A DNA stretch of 64,000 nucleotides from Paramicrobacterium chengjingii (GCF_011751765.2 NZ_CP061169.1:1736001-1800000); one strand, 5' to 3'; shown: positions 9,390-19,549, counted from the first letter of the stretch. Notes: generated by a model from the letters alone, not told the origin. Program-made: numbers and translations.

Positions 9390-10466
9390 ATGCACGATCT
9401 GAAGGTAATCGGGGTCGAGGACGGAGCCCTCGTCGCTGCCACGGAGCAGGGGCAACGCTTCCGTATCGTCATCAATGAGGTTTTGCTCTCTCACCTCAGG
9501 CCGCCGAAGCCCGCACATGCCGAGGAGCGACGCCTGAGCCCCCGTGAGGTTCAGGCGCACATTCGTTCGGGATTGTCCGCGGAGGAGGTTGCGGACCTCA
9601 CCGGTGTGAGTACGGAGTACGTGCGCCGGTTTGAAGGTCCCGTTCTCGCTGAGCGCGAACACATTGTCGGAGCAGCATTGAGCGTGCCTGTGCTTTCAGC
9701 TGTCGACATGCCCGGAGGGGACGAGCCGACTTTCGGCACCGCAATCGCTGCGCGACTTGAGGGTCTCGCGGCAACGGGCGAACGTTGGACGAGCTGGAAA
9801 GACCCCGGCGATGGCTGGATCGTGAAGTTGTCATTCACGGCGGCGACGATCGACCACGACGCTCGGTGGAGCTACGAGCCAAAGAAGCACACGCTCGCTC
9901 CGCTGAACCAAGAGGCAATCACCTTGTCGAAGCAGGGCGAGCTTCCGCACGGCATGATCCCGCGTCTTCGTGCCGTGGAATCGGACACACGTATTGACGC
10001 GGAGCCACCGGCACCAGACGAGTCGCGATTTGACAGCGGCGCTTTTCGTTTTCGACAGGCCGATGTCGAGGATCCGAAGACGATTGCTCTGCTCGAACCT
10101 GCCGCGCTTTCGCCTCGTCATCCGTCGGCGGCATCACAAGCCGCAATCAACAGGGGTGCCGTCTCAGATGAGAAGGGTTCGTCGAACCAGACGGCCGATC
10201 TTCTCGAGGCGCTCCGTAAACGCCGTGGCCAGCGAGAAGCGGCTCCGGAGCCTGAGAGCGCCGAAATCGACAACGATGACTATCGCGACGGCGAGTCCAA
10301 CACGCCTCTCGACTTCGGTTCGATTGCCTCAGACGACCAGACGGATGCCGACGCGCAGTCGTCCTCTGACGAGAAGCGATCGTCGGGTCGAAGCAAGCGG
10401 GGTCGTGCTTCCATGCCGTCGTGGGACGAGATCGTCTTTGGTGCGAGGTCCGATTCTGACGATTGA
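9390..10466 (+). CDS. sepH: Cell division protein SepH
   Basis: SepH is an actinobacterial FtsZ-binding protein that promotes Z-ring assembly. The N-terminal DUF3071 domain is clear (HDLKVIGVEDGALVAATEQG at the start). It includes the helix-turn-helix-like segment LSAEEVADLTGVSTEYVRRFE at about residues 60-80. The C-terminal half is a long, charged, probably disordered tail rich in E, D, S and R, ending in the conserved WDEIVFGARSDSDD. That is the known SepH layout of a folded N-domain and a disordered tail with a conserved end. The ATG at 9390 is preceded by GGAAAGG. A TTG two codons earlier is an alternative. Confidence 0.9.
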   Translation: MHDLKVIGVEDGALVAATEQGQRFRIVINEVLLSHLRPPKPAHAEERRLSPREVQAHIRSGLSAEEVADLTGVSTEYVRRFEGPVLAEREHIVGAALSVPVLSAVDMPGGDEPTFGTAIAARLEGLAATGERWTSWKDPGDGWIVKLSFTAATIDHDARWSYEPKKHTLAPLNQEAITLSKQGELPHGMIPRLRAVESDTRIDAEPPAPDESRFDSGAFRFRQADVEDPKTIALLEPAALSPRHPSAASQAAINRGAVSDEKGSSNQTADLLEALRKRRGQREAAPEPESAEIDNDDYRDGESNTPLDFGSIASDDQTDADAQSSSDEKRSSGRSKRGRASMPSWDEIVFGARSDSDD

Positions 10467-10468
10467 CG

Positions 10469-11599
10469 TTAGATCGCCCAAGCGCCGAGACGAATGAACG
10501 GTGTGTAGCGCTCGTCGTCTGACAGCGAGCCATGTTGTCCGATCATCTTCCGAGACGTCACCGAGTTCGGCGAACTGTCGTAGAAGGCAACCCGCGTTCG
10601 TGCGGCAACGAGAACATCGCCGATCCGTGGGGAAACCTCGGGCGCGACAGCGCCGTACCACCCCGCGGCGATCGCCTCTGCGCGTGTCGCGATGAGAGCG
10701 ACATCCCCGTATGCGTCCCGCCACCGGGCTGCAACCTCGGCAGCACGAGAGTCCGATGTGTAAAGCTGCAGAAAGCGTGGCTCGCCTCCGACGTTCTCAA
10801 TGTCATCACGAAGCCCAGGGATGGCGTCATACAGCAGCTGATCGTGAGAGGGAACGTCGACAACCCCGTGATCTGCTGTGACGACGACTCCCGTTTGTCG
10901 TGCGTCGACAAGGGAATGCAGTCGTGACAATTCCGCGTCAACGATCTCGAGGGCGGCGAGCCACTTGTCGCTGCGCCAACCGTGCTTGTGAGCGATCTTG
11001 TCGAGCTCGGGAATGTACAGGTAAACAAATTGCGGGCCTTTCTGGCGCACGATTTCTGCGGCAGCATCCACTCGCTCGGCAATGCCGTCGGCGGGCACAT
11101 ATCGTGATCCGCGCAGCACAGCCTGAGTGAACCCTGACCCGGCGAACTTCGCCGGCCCGACGGCAACAGCACCGGCGTTGATCGTTCTCATCTGCTCGAA
11201 TACCGTGCGAGAACGCTGCCATGCGTCTGGGTCGTCGATGCTGTCCCAACCGGTGAGTTGATTCACGAGTCGCTGTGTGCGTGGGTCCCGCACCTTGTAG
11301 CCCACCATCCCGTGTTCACCGGGCAATCGACCGGTGAGGATGGTGGGGAGCGATGCAGCAGTCGTTGAGGGAATCGGAGAACGGAGGGATCGGCCACGAT
11401 TCGCCGAGAGAACACGAGCATGCCCGGAGCGCTCGGCAAGGTTTGACGTACCGAGTCCATCGACGACAACCAGAACGGCAGACGTCACAGGGGTGAGTCC
11501 GAGAGCGCCATGTCCCCCCTGCATTGTTGCAAGGAATTCGTGGGCAAGTGCGGCAAGGCTCCGGGCCTGCGAGCCTTCGGTCGGTAGCATTGTCGTCAT
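10469..11599 (-). CDS. Alkaline phosphatase superfamily nucleotide pyrophosphatase/phosphodiesterase
   Basis: This 376-residue protein has the metal-binding and nucleophile pattern of the type I phosphodiesterase/nucleotide pyrophosphatase family. [12 protein letters not shown] supplies the first aspartate. [14 protein letters not shown] carries the likely nucleophilic threonine. [13 protein letters not shown] and [10 protein letters not shown] supply the second-metal and His/Asp ligands. There is no signal peptide, so it is probably cytoplasmic; the substrate cannot be told. I chose the ATG at 11599 ([11 protein letters not shown]) because codons further upstream run into the parC promoter. 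It ends 2 bp from the sepH stop, convergent, and is divergent from parC with about 68 bp between the starts. Confidence 0.87.
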   Translation of the reverse strand: MTTMLPTEGSQARSLAALAHEFLATMQGGHGALGLTPVTSAVLVVVDGLGTSNLAERSGHARVLSANRGRSLRSPIPSTTAASLPTILTGRLPGEHGMVGYKVRDPRTQRLVNQLTGWDSIDDPDAWQRSRTVFEQMRTINAGAVAVGPAKFAGSGFTQAVLRGSRYVPADGIAERVDAAAEIVRQKGPQFVYLYIPELDKIAHKHGWRSDKWLAALEIVDAELSRLHSLVDARQTGVVVTADHGVVDVPSHDQLLYDAIPGLRDDIENVGGEPRFLQLYTSDSRAAEVAARWRDAYGDVALIATRAEAIAAGWYGAVAPEVSPRIGDVLVAARTRVAFYDSSPNSVTSRKMIGQHGSLSDDERYTPFIRLGAWAI

Positions 11600-11667
11600 C
11601 GTGGCTAGTCTTCCACACGCGTGTGACGACCGGCTTTCAGCACACCAGAGAGATCCCGCATAACCGA

Positions 11668-14127
11668 ATGGCCCACTCGAAAGAACCAACTCCCCCCGAC
11701 CAGATCGCCGAACGCATCGAAGACGTCGATGTCTCGACCGAGATGCAGGGGTCATTCCTCGAATACGCGTACTCCGTGATCTACTCGCGAGCATTGCCCG
11801 ATGCACGCGACGGCCTGAAGCCGGTGCAGCGACGCATCATCTATCAGATGGCTCAGATGGGGCTTCGTCCCGACCGCGGGCACGTGAAGTCAGCGCGCGT
11901 CGTCGGTGAAGTGATGGGAAAGCTCCACCCTCACGGAGACACCGCGATCTACGACGCTCTGGTTCGCATGGCACAGCCGTGGACGATGCGCCTGCCACTC
12001 GTCGACGGACACGGAAACTTCGGCTCGCTCGACGATGGCCCCGCGGCACAGCGGTACACAGAAGCGCGTCTTGCAGCTGCAGCTCTGGCGCTGGCCGAGA
12101 ACCTTGACGAAGACGTCGTGGATTTTGTGCCGAATTATGACAACCAGTTTCGGCAGCCGACTGTGCTCCCCGCGGCCTTCCCGAACCTCCTTGTCAACGG
12201 AACGACGGGAATCGCCGTCGGCATGGCGACGAACATGGCGCCACACAACCTCATTGAAATTGTGGCCGCGGCTCGGCATCTGATCGACAATCCTGATGCC
12301 TCGCTGGACGATCTGATGGCCTTCGTTCCGGGACCGGACCTGCCGTCTGGCGGCACCATTATGGGGCTCGACGGGATCAAGGATGCGTATGCGACGGGAC
12401 GTGGCGCGTTCAAAACTCGAGCACGAGTATCTATCGAGCCGATCACTGCTCGCAAGAACGGGCTTGTCGTCACCGAGCTGCCGTACCTCGTCGGCCCGGA
12501 GAAGGTGATCGAGAAGATCAAGGACGGCGTTCAGTCGAAGAAGCTGAGCGGTATCTCGGATGTCACCGATCTGACAGATCGGGCACACGGGCTTCGTCTC
12601 GTCATCGGCCTGAAGACCGGGTTCAGTTCCGAAGCCGTTCTCGAGCAGCTCTACCGCTACACACCACTCGAGAATTCCTTCAGCATCAACAGTGTCGCCC
12701 TCGTTGAAGGCGGACCGCGCACGCTGGGGCTTAAAGAGCTTCTGCAGGTGTACATTGCCCACCGAATCGACGTTGTCACTCGGCGGTCACGGTTCCGGCT
12801 GGCTCGCAGGCAAGAGCGACTGCACCTCGTTGAGGGCCTCCTCATCGCAATTCTGGACATTGACGAGGTCATTCAGGTCATTCGCACCAGCGATGACAGC
12901 GAGCAGGCCCGAGCCCGTCTCATGGATGTCTTCGACCTCACCCAGGTGCAGTCGGAGTACATTCTCGAACTGAGACTTCGGCGTCTCACCAAGTTCTCCC
13001 GCATCGAGCTGGAGGCCGAACAGGATCAGCTCAAGAAAGAGATCACGGAGCTTGAGGAACTGCTCGCCTCAGAGACGATGTTGCGTGCTCGAGTGTCGGA
13101 GGAGCTTGACGAAGCCTCAGAGAAATTCGGAACGCCACGACGCACGCTCCTCACGCAGGCGAAGCCGAGCATTGCACTGACCGGGCGCAACAAGAAGGCG
13201 GCACCGGTGCTCGAAATTCAGGATTCGCCGTGCCGCGTATATCTCAGCGCCACGGGCCGGGCGGTGCGCGTCGACCTTACTGACGATGCCGAGATCGCAC
13301 ACCCGACGCGACGGAGCAAGCACGATGCAATTCTGACGGTTCTCGATACGACCACGCGACGTGAGCTCGGTGCCGTGACGAACACAGGACGACTTGTGCG
13401 ATTCACACCCGTCGACTTGCCATCGGTGCCCGCCTCCAGCATCCAGTTGCGCGCTGGCGTGAAGATCTCGGACTATCTCGCCCTCGGAAATCGCTCTGAA
13501 CGCGTGCTCACGATCATCGAACTCGACGAGGAACGCACTCTCGCGCTCGGAACAGCCCGCGGAACAGTGAAGCGCCTGCAGATGGGTGCATGGCCGAAAG
13601 GCCCCGATTTCGATGTCATCGCGCTCAAAGACAGCGATCAGGTCGTCGGCGCAGCGGTGACGAGCGATGAAGATCAGCTGGTTTTCGTATCCTCCGACAC
13701 TCAGTTGCTGACGTATGCAGCATCAGCGGTACGCCCGCAGGGGCGAACTGCTGCGGGAATGTCTGGCATCAAGCTGGGGCCCGGCGCATTCGCCGTGTTC
13801 TTTGGCGTTGCCCGGGCGGGCGAGGGAAAGCACGTTGTCGCCACTGTCGCTGTCAACTCACAGATGCTCGACGGAACAGACCCTGGGTCCTCGAAGGTCT
13901 CGTATCTTGCGGACTTCCCTGAGAAGGGCCGCGCCACCGGCGGGGTTCGCGCCCAGCGCCTGCTCAAGGGCGAAGATCGATTGTCAACAGCGTGGGTTGG
14001 GCCTGCTCCGGTGTTTGCAGTGAGTGCGGACGGCACTCCTCGTGTTCTCCCCGCGGCCGGCGCAAAACGTGACGGGTCGGGCGAGCCTCTCGAGGGAAGC
14101 GTCGCCGCCCTCGGGCACCACATCTGA
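11668..14127 (+). CDS. parC: DNA topoisomerase IV / second type IIA topoisomerase, subunit A
   Basis: The A subunit breaks and rejoins DNA. The N-terminal winged-helix domain holds the catalytic Tyr130 in [10 protein letters not shown], preceded by the [10 protein letters not shown] and VDGHGNFGS segments. A tower and coiled-coil region follows, then a C-terminal beta-pinwheel domain (from about residue 510). I find no GyrA-box (QRRGGxG-type) sequence in that domain, which favours topoisomerase IV over gyrase. The partner subunit lies convergently next door. The start at 11668 ([12 protein letters not shown]) is the first family-like methionine, with only a weak AG-rich stretch before it. Length 819 residues. 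Confidence 0.92.
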   Translation: MAHSKEPTPPDQIAERIEDVDVSTEMQGSFLEYAYSVIYSRALPDARDGLKPVQRRIIYQMAQMGLRPDRGHVKSARVVGEVMGKLHPHGDTAIYDALVRMAQPWTMRLPLVDGHGNFGSLDDGPAAQRYTEARLAAAALALAENLDEDVVDFVPNYDNQFRQPTVLPAAFPNLLVNGTTGIAVGMATNMAPHNLIEIVAAARHLIDNPDASLDDLMAFVPGPDLPSGGTIMGLDGIKDAYATGRGAFKTRARVSIEPITARKNGLVVTELPYLVGPEKVIEKIKDGVQSKKLSGISDVTDLTDRAHGLRLVIGLKTGFSSEAVLEQLYRYTPLENSFSINSVALVEGGPRTLGLKELLQVYIAHRIDVVTRRSRFRLARRQERLHLVEGLLIAILDIDEVIQVIRTSDDSEQARARLMDVFDLTQVQSEYILELRLRRLTKFSRIELEAEQDQLKKEITELEELLASETMLRARVSEELDEASEKFGTPRRTLLTQAKPSIALTGRNKKAAPVLEIQDSPCRVYLSATGRAVRVDLTDDAEIAHPTRRSKHDAILTVLDTTTRRELGAVTNTGRLVRFTPVDLPSVPASSIQLRAGVKISDYLALGNRSERVLTIIELDEERTLALGTARGTVKRLQMGAWPKGPDFDVIALKDSDQVVGAAVTSDEDQLVFVSSDTQLLTYAASAVRPQGRTAAGMSGIKLGPGAFAVFFGVARAGEGKHVVATVAVNSQMLDGTDPGSSKVSYLADFPEKGRATGGVRAQRLLKGEDRLSTAWVGPAPVFAVSADGTPRVLPAAGAKRDGSGEPLEGSVAALGHHI

Positions 14128-14129
14128 CC

Positions 14130-14154
14130 ACGGCGCCCTTTCCGACGGCACCGT
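14130..14154. terminator. Short hairpin between convergent parC and parE
   Basis: ACGGCGCC (14130-14137) pairs with GGCACCGT (14147-14154) with one mismatch and a 9-nt loop. It fills most of the 37-bp gap between the two stop codons. There is no U-run, so it is only a candidate terminator. Confidence 0.45.
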
Positions 14155-14164
14155 TAGTGCGGGC

Positions 14165-16261
14165 TCAGACGTCGATGCGTTCCTGGCTGAGCCTGTCTGA
14201 ATTGTCGATGATGAACTCTTTGCGCGGAGGCACGTCGTTTCCCATGAGCAGCTCGAAGACCGTGTCGGCCGATGCGGCATCCTCGATGTGCACGCGCCTG
14301 AGGGTGCGGTGCTTGCGGTCCATTGTGGTCTCCGCAAGCTGATCCGCATCCATCTCGCCGAGCCCCTTGTAGCGCTGGATCGGCTCCTTGTACCTCTTCT
14401 TGCTGCGCTCGAGACCTTTCAGAACGCCGTGAAGCTCCTGCTCCGAGTAAGTGTACAGAACGTCGTTTGGTTTTGACCCGCCATTGACAGCGACGACCCT
14501 GTGCAGAGGCGGCACCGCGGCATAAACGCGACCGGCCTCGATCATGGGCCGCATGTATCGGAAGAAGAGCGTGAGCAGCAGCATCCGGATGTGCGCCCCG
14601 TCGACATCGGCATCGCTCATGAAGATGACTTTGCCGTACCGGGCGATGTCAAGGTCGAAAGTGCGGCCAGAGCCGGCCCCGAGCACCTGAATGATTGCCG
14701 CGCACTCGGCGTTGGAGAGCATGTCGCTGACCGACGCCTTCTGAACATTGAGGATCTTTCCCCTGATGGGCAAGAGCGCCTGATAGCTGCTGTCGCGCGC
14801 GAGCTTCGCCGTACCAAGTGCTGAATCACCCTCGACGATGAAGAGCTCGCTCTGCGCCACGTCGCTTGAGCGACAATCCACGAGCTTGGCCGGAAGCGTC
14901 GAATTCTCGAGCGCGTTCTTACGACGCTGCGTCTCTTTGTGCGCACGTGCAGAAATGCGCGACTTCATCTCGGCGACGACCTTGTCAAGCACGACAGAGA
15001 CTTGGTTCTTGTCTTCGCGCTTGGTCGATGAGAACTTCTCGGCCAGAGCATCGGTGAGAACCTTCGCCACGATGGTGCGAGCGGCAGGAGTACCGAGAAC
15101 TTCCTTTGTCTGACCCTCGAACTGCGGCTCGGGAAGACGGACGTTGAGCACAGCCGTGAGCCCGGCAAGTACATCGTCTTTCTCGACCTTGTCGTTCCCC
15201 GCCTTCAAGCGACGCGCATTCTTTTCCACTTCCTTGCGGAACACCTTGAGAATTCCTTGCTCGAAGCCGGAGAGGTGGGTTCCGCCTTTAGGAGTGGCGA
15301 TGATATTGACGAATGATCGAACGGTTGAGTCGTATCCGGTTCCCCAGCGAAGCGCAATGTCCACCTCGCAGGTGCGTTGCACTTCAGCCGACACCATCGA
15401 GCCGTCATTCTGCAGGGTGGGCACCGTTTCTGCGAACGACCCTGATCCAGAGACACGCCAGACATCGGTGACGGGAGAATCGGCGGCCAGGTACTCAACA
15501 AACTCGGAGATTCCACCGTCGAAGCGGTACTCGGACGTCACGACTTCTGACGAAGCAGCACCAGAGGCTCGCTCGTCATCGATTCGAAGAGTCAGCCCAG
15601 GCACGAGAAAGGCGGTCTGGCGTGCGCGCCCCTGAAGATCGTCGACGTTGAACGTGGCGCCCTTTTCAAAGATCTGACGATCGGCCCAGTACCGTACGCG
15701 AGAGCCAGCGACGCCCTTCTTTACTTTGCCGATGACCCGAAGCTCGCTCGTGTTCTTGAATGGTGTAAACGGTGCTTCCGGGCTCGGAGCTCCGCCTTTG
15801 TCGTCGAAGATTCCTGGTTCACCCCTGTGAAACGACATGGCCCAGGTCTTGCCGTCGCGATCGACCTCGACATCGAGGCGTTCGGAGAGCGCGTTGACGA
15901 CGGACGCACCGACACCGTGCAATCCGCCCGATGATGAATACGAACCGGAGCCGAATTTGCCGCCCGCGTGCAATTTGGTGAAGACGACTTCAACGCCGGT
16001 CAGTCCGGTTTTCGGTTCAATGTCGATGGGAATTCCGCGCGCGTGGTCGATGACCTCTACACTGTCGTCTTCCCTGAGTCGAATCTCGATGTGGTCACCG
16101 TACCCAGCCAGAGCCTCATCGACCGAGTTGTCAATGACTTCCCACAGGCAGTGCATGAGCCCGCGTGAGCCGTTCGAACCGATGTACATTCCCGGGCGTT
16201 TGCGTACAGCTTCCAGGCCCTCGAGAACCGAGAGATGGCGTGCAGAATAGTCAGAACTCAC
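14165..16261 (-). CDS. parE: DNA topoisomerase IV / second type IIA topoisomerase, subunit B
   Basis: The B subunit is the ATPase of the topoisomerase. Its GHKL ATP-binding domain shows EVIDNSVDEALAGYG, the GIPID turn and SGGLHGVGASVVNALS. The transducer domain follows. The TOPRIM domain has the EGDSALG glutamate and the metal-binding DADVDGAHI. The C-terminal segment PIQRYKGLGEMDADQLAETT is typical of ParE/GyrB. The start is GTG at 16261 (SSDYSARHLSVLEGLEAVR) without a strong ribosome binding site. Its 698 residues suit an actinobacterial ParE. Divergent from the DUF7455 gene across a 179-bp promoter region. Confidence 0.94.
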   Translation of the reverse strand: MSSDYSARHLSVLEGLEAVRKRPGMYIGSNGSRGLMHCLWEVIDNSVDEALAGYGDHIEIRLREDDSVEVIDHARGIPIDIEPKTGLTGVEVVFTKLHAGGKFGSGSYSSSGGLHGVGASVVNALSERLDVEVDRDGKTWAMSFHRGEPGIFDDKGGAPSPEAPFTPFKNTSELRVIGKVKKGVAGSRVRYWADRQIFEKGATFNVDDLQGRARQTAFLVPGLTLRIDDERASGAASSEVVTSEYRFDGGISEFVEYLAADSPVTDVWRVSGSGSFAETVPTLQNDGSMVSAEVQRTCEVDIALRWGTGYDSTVRSFVNIIATPKGGTHLSGFEQGILKVFRKEVEKNARRLKAGNDKVEKDDVLAGLTAVLNVRLPEPQFEGQTKEVLGTPAARTIVAKVLTDALAEKFSSTKREDKNQVSVVLDKVVAEMKSRISARAHKETQRRKNALENSTLPAKLVDCRSSDVAQSELFIVEGDSALGTAKLARDSSYQALLPIRGKILNVQKASVSDMLSNAECAAIIQVLGAGSGRTFDLDIARYGKVIFMSDADVDGAHIRMLLLTLFFRYMRPMIEAGRVYAAVPPLHRVVAVNGGSKPNDVLYTYSEQELHGVLKGLERSKKRYKEPIQRYKGLGEMDADQLAETTMDRKHRTLRRVHIEDAASADTVFELLMGNDVPPRKEFIIDNSDRLSQERIDV

Positions 16262-16440
16262 AGACTCAACAGTAGTTCTCTCCGCGCATCATCTCGGTCA
16301 CCGACACCCCTTGGGTGACGGCCGATGACGGGGTACGCGGTGAGCGAACTCGCCGCACATGAGGAAGGTATTCAGGCGAGGCGTGGTTACATTGGAGCAA
16401 GAGGGGCGTAAAGGGCGCTCCGTGAGGTCAGGAGGAGCTC

Positions 16441-16665
16441 ATGTCGCACACCGGTACCCAAACTGTCGACGCCGTCCAGCCCCAGCTGACCGCGGCGGAT
16501 CGATGCGATAGCTGCGGCGCGCAAGCTTATATTCGCGCTGTTGTCAGCAACGGCGAGCTTCTGTTCTGCGCACATCACGGTAAAAAATACGAGGACAAGC
16601 TCATGGCTGTAGCCGAGAGCTGGCTCGACGAATCTGATCGTCTTCTCGAAGACAGTCGCGCCTAA
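16441..16665 (+). CDS. DUF7455 family small zinc-binding protein
   Basis: The protein has 74 residues. CDSCGAQAY near the N-terminus and FCAHHGKKY later supply three cysteines and histidines spaced like a small zinc ribbon. A charged helix ends the protein (WLDESDRLLEDSRA). It matches the actinobacterial DUF7455 family, usually found close to sigA and the second topoisomerase pair. Function unknown. The ATG at 16441 has an excellent ribosome binding site (GGAGGAG, 16432-16438). A hairpin follows the stop. Confidence 0.88.
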   Translation: MSHTGTQTVDAVQPQLTAADRCDSCGAQAYIRAVVSNGELLFCAHHGKKYEDKLMAVAESWLDESDRLLEDSRA

Positions 16666-16682
16666 GACGTCACAACGCACGC

Positions 16683-16706
16683 GGGTGGATGCTTCGGCAT
16701 CCGCCC
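16683..16706. terminator. Intrinsic hairpin after the DUF7455 gene
   Basis: GGGTGGATGC (16683-16692) pairs with GCATCCGCCC (16697-16706) around a stable TTCG tetraloop, with one G-U pair. It is located between convergent genes and can serve both, although the U-run is weak. Confidence 0.8.
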
Positions 16707-16731
16707 GTGTCGTCGTTAATGCGGCGCTACA

Positions 16732-17802
16732 TCATTCGACATAGACATGCTCCGCCGCACGTGCGAGGCGGATCACGATCTCTTCACCGATGGACCCCAT
16801 TGCATCAGCCCACACCTGAAGGGATGATTCTCCGTGCGTTCCGTCGCCAAAGAGGTACACATCGTCACCAACCGTTGCGCCACTCCCGCTGAGGTCAATG
16901 TGAGCCTCAGTTCTGGTCACCCGCACGAACGGGTAACGCCGATTTCGGATGGCAACGTCGACGACGCCCTCGGCATCGCTGTAGAGCCCATTCACCTGCC
17001 CGACTGGAATGCGCGCGATCGTGCGATTATGGACGGTCTCGACGGCGCTCACGGTCGTTGATAGCGTGAGCGCAGGCGTCAGCCCGAGCTGCTCAGGGCC
17101 AATACCGTCGCCGGGTGCGATCCCATACACAAATGCCCCGACACGCACCATGTCGTATCGTGCATCGGCGCGCTCGAACGATGCGGCACTCGCTGCGAGA
17201 TGTCGCAGCCGAGGTCGCAGGCCAACGGAATGCGCACGGCGAATCGCGTCGTCGAACCGGCGGATCGCTGCGGAATCGGCGTCGTAGGATGCCTCGGCGA
17301 TATGCGTCCAAATGCCGGTGACGTCGATGACGCCTTCGTTCTGTAATTCGGCAGCACGCTGGAGGAAATCCGGCCAACCACCGGCGAGCACACCAGCCCG
17401 GTGCAGGCCGGTGTCGATTTTGAGATGAACGCGAGCACGGCGGTCAATGCGTCGTGCGACGTCGGCAACACGCTCGAGCATTGACGGATAGGAGACGCCA
17501 AGGTCAATGTGTGTGGAGATCGCCGTGGCGATGTCGTCGCCTTCGCCGAACACCCAGGCAAACACCATCGCCTCAGGCGCACGTTCGCGAACTTCGCGTG
17601 CCGTGGTGAGATCGAGCGCGCCAAATCGATGAAACCCCGCTCCGGAGAGTGCGGAAACGACTTCAGTGATGCCGTGGGCGTAGGCATCGTCCTTCACGAC
17701 GACAGCCAACTCGGCGGGAGCGACGCGTTGCGCGACCAGTCGCGCATTGGTAATGAGTGCACTGCGAGAAACGACAGCTCGCGCGTGGGATGCTCGGATC
17801 AC
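16732..17802 (-). CDS. Alanine racemase-like PLP protein lacking the catalytic tyrosine loop
   Basis: The N-terminal TIM-barrel domain is that of alanine racemase. The PLP lysine is Lys37 in VVVKDDAYAHGI, followed by HLKIDTGLHRAGV, RLRHLAASAA and DMVRVGAFVYGI. The C-terminal beta domain is degenerate. Where the family has GYADGYPR with the catalytic tyrosine, this protein reads PVGQVNGLYSDAEG, and the following GRVSMD motif is also missing. The GTG start at 17802 forms a GTGA overlap with the stop of the upstream gene and has GAGGAG nine bases before it, so the two are translationally coupled. Length 356 residues. It may be a racemase for alanine or another amino acid that needs the upstream protein as partner. 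Cytoplasmic. Confidence 0.85.
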   Translation of the reverse strand: MIRASHARAVVSRSALITNARLVAQRVAPAELAVVVKDDAYAHGITEVVSALSGAGFHRFGALDLTTAREVRERAPEAMVFAWVFGEGDDIATAISTHIDLGVSYPSMLERVADVARRIDRRARVHLKIDTGLHRAGVLAGGWPDFLQRAAELQNEGVIDVTGIWTHIAEASYDADSAAIRRFDDAIRRAHSVGLRPRLRHLAASAASFERADARYDMVRVGAFVYGIAPGDGIGPEQLGLTPALTLSTTVSAVETVHNRTIARIPVGQVNGLYSDAEGVVDVAIRNRRYPFVRVTRTEAHIDLSGSGATVGDDVYLFGDGTHGESSLQVWADAMGSIGEEIVIRLARAAEHVYVE

Positions 17803-18344
17803 TCGGAAACGCTCCTCACGACGCGACCATCGAGGCATGCAGCTAATGACACGGGCGATTCTCCGAGTGACTCTGCCCATTCCCCAAGCGACACCTCGCC
17901 TCTGCGCGGGTCCCCGAACACGCAGACTCGCGACCCGGGAAGTACGGGAGCGTCACCCGCATCCACAACAAACTCGTCCATGGCCACGCGCCCGACAATC
18001 GGAAGACGAATCGGGGGACCTTCGGCCGGTGACCAGGTAACAGAAACGCTGTTGCCGGCCTTTCGAGGGATGCCATGACCGTAGCCGATGGCGACGCGCG
18101 CCAGTGTTGTCGGATGCTGCGTGACATACGTGTGGCCGTACGAGACGCCCGAATGCGCGGGTACACGTTTCGTTGAGAGCACCTCGACGAATAATCGGAC
18201 GGGATCGGACATGAGTGTCGAGTCGAACGCGGCAGCGGCATCTGCGTCGCCGTGAACGGCACCGATGATTTTCGAGCGTTGGGAGGCAGAAAGATACAGT
18301 ACTCGTGCGCCCGCTGTGTGAGCTTCGGACATTAACGAGACCAT
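17799..18344 (-). CDS. Free-standing alanine racemase C-terminal domain protein
   Basis: The protein has about 181 residues. After roughly 60 residues without clear homology it carries what looks like a complete alanine-racemase C-terminal domain. GVSYGHTYVTQ, VAIGYGHGIPRKAGN (Tyr88, equivalent to the catalytic Tyr265 of Bacillus Alr) and IVGRVAMDEFVVD are all present. The PLP barrel is absent. In normal alanine racemase the tyrosine acts on the partner subunit's active site, so this protein could complete the site of the downstream racemase. I chose the ATG at 18344, preceded closely by GGGGAGG; an ATG at 18332 and a farther one at 18404 are alternatives. The stop overlaps the next start (GTGA). 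Confidence 0.8.
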   Translation of the reverse strand: MVSLMSEAHTAGARVLYLSASQRSKIIGAVHGDADAAAAFDSTLMSDPVRLFVEVLSTKRVPAHSGVSYGHTYVTQHPTTLARVAIGYGHGIPRKAGNSVSVTWSPAEGPPIRLPIVGRVAMDEFVVDAGDAPVLPGSRVCVFGDPRRGEVSLGEWAESLGESPVSLAACLDGRVVRSVSE

Positions 18345-18463
18345 TTTCCTCCCCCGCGCGAAAGCACGACCCCAGTCTATCGTGGAGCGTCGAGGCCAGC
18401 GCACAGCAGTGGCTCTCTATACTTGGGTGTTCCAGACAGACGACGTTAGGAGTGCCCCGAGCC

Positions 18464-19483
18464 ATGCCGAAGGCAAACCGCCTCAAGATCCGCCTTGATT
18501 ACCTCAAGAACCGAGCACGCCGTATGGACGTGGCGTCGGTCATCGAGCGGGCGAAGGAAGTCTCGGCCGAGCACCACAAGCCGACGCCGATAATTGTCGT
18601 GGACATGCTGTGGTCGGCGGCATTTCGAGAGACGGCATTCCAAGACTATGTGGATTGGGACTACGCGATCCTCAGTCGCGCGGAGCGCGAAACATTCATG
18701 ACGCATTCCATCTCGAACCACATCGCCATGGAACACGATGCGGCGGCGCACCGAGAGATTTTCCACGACAAGATCGAGTTCAACAAGGTCTTCAATGAGT
18801 ATCTCAAGCGCGAATGGCTCGACGTTCGTGGAGCCTCGGCTGATCAGGTTCGCGAATTCGTCGAACGCACGGGAACTGTCATCGGAAAAGTGCCATTTAG
18901 CAGCGCGGGGCACGGCGTGCACCGCCATCGCGCCGACGATGTGACCGATTGGGAGAGCTTCCGCACGCAGCTCCTCGACGACGGGCAATTCCTGCTCGAA
19001 GACGTCATCGAGCAGCATCCTGTTCTCGCTGCGGTGTGCCCAGGAACGGCGAACACAACACGCGTGACGACCTTCTTCGATGGCGAGAAGACGCATATTC
19101 TCTCCATGGCGCAGAAATTCGGCCGCGGACAGGCTAGCGATCAGCAGACGTTCGGTGGCTTTTACACGATGCTGAGCCTCGATGGAAAGTCGATGGGCCG
19201 AGGCTACGACTCTCATAACAACGTACACACGACGCATCCGGAGTCGGGGGTGTCGATTCCCGACTTTGAGCTTCCGCTCGTCGAGACGATCCAGCCGTTC
19301 TTCGACGACGTCGCTCGCGTGGTGCCCGACATGAAGTATGTCGGGTGGGACATCGTGATGAGTGCGGAGGGCCCGGTCCTCGTTGAGGGAAACTGGGCCG
19401 CAGGAGTCTATGAGAACAAGCCGAGTGTTACGGGTATTCGCACGGGCAGTCGTCCGCGATTCCAGAGCATCATCGGTTTCTAG
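18464..19483 (+). CDS. ATP-grasp ligase of the sugar-transfer-associated type
   Basis: The 339-residue protein matches the family often called sugar-transfer-associated ATP-grasp. Visible elements are GKVPFSSAGHGV (nucleotide-loop region), FLLEDVIEQHPVLAAV (a typical ATP-grasp hinge with acidic ends), NTTRVTTFF, a GGFYTML segment, and VGWDIVMSAEGPVLVEGNWA, which holds the Mg-binding Glu and Asn. ATP-grasp enzymes join a carboxylate to an amine or thiol through an acyl-phosphate. The true substrate is unknown. The ATG at 18464 follows GGAG at 12 nt. It is divergent from the racemase pair with 119 bp between, so shared control is possible. It ends at a very strong terminator. Confidence 0.8.
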   Translation: MPKANRLKIRLDYLKNRARRMDVASVIERAKEVSAEHHKPTPIIVVDMLWSAAFRETAFQDYVDWDYAILSRAERETFMTHSISNHIAMEHDAAAHREIFHDKIEFNKVFNEYLKREWLDVRGASADQVREFVERTGTVIGKVPFSSAGHGVHRHRADDVTDWESFRTQLLDDGQFLLEDVIEQHPVLAAVCPGTANTTRVTTFFDGEKTHILSMAQKFGRGQASDQQTFGGFYTMLSLDGKSMGRGYDSHNNVHTTHPESGVSIPDFELPLVETIQPFFDDVARVVPDMKYVGWDIVMSAEGPVLVEGNWAAGVYENKPSVTGIRTGSRPRFQSIIGF

Positions 19484-19495
19484 CGAGTGAAGAGA

Positions 19496-19536
19496 AATGG
19501 CTCTGGGCTCCGCATTATGCGGAGCCCAGAGCCATT
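19496..19536. terminator. Very strong bidirectional hairpin
   Basis: There is a 19-bp perfect stem (AATGGCTCTGGGCTCCGCA, 19496-19514, with its complement at 19518-19536) and a 3-nt loop. It lies between the ATP-grasp gene and the convergent ligase-like gene. No long U-run is present. Confidence 0.88.
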
Positions 19537-19549
19537 GGCGTCGAATCGC

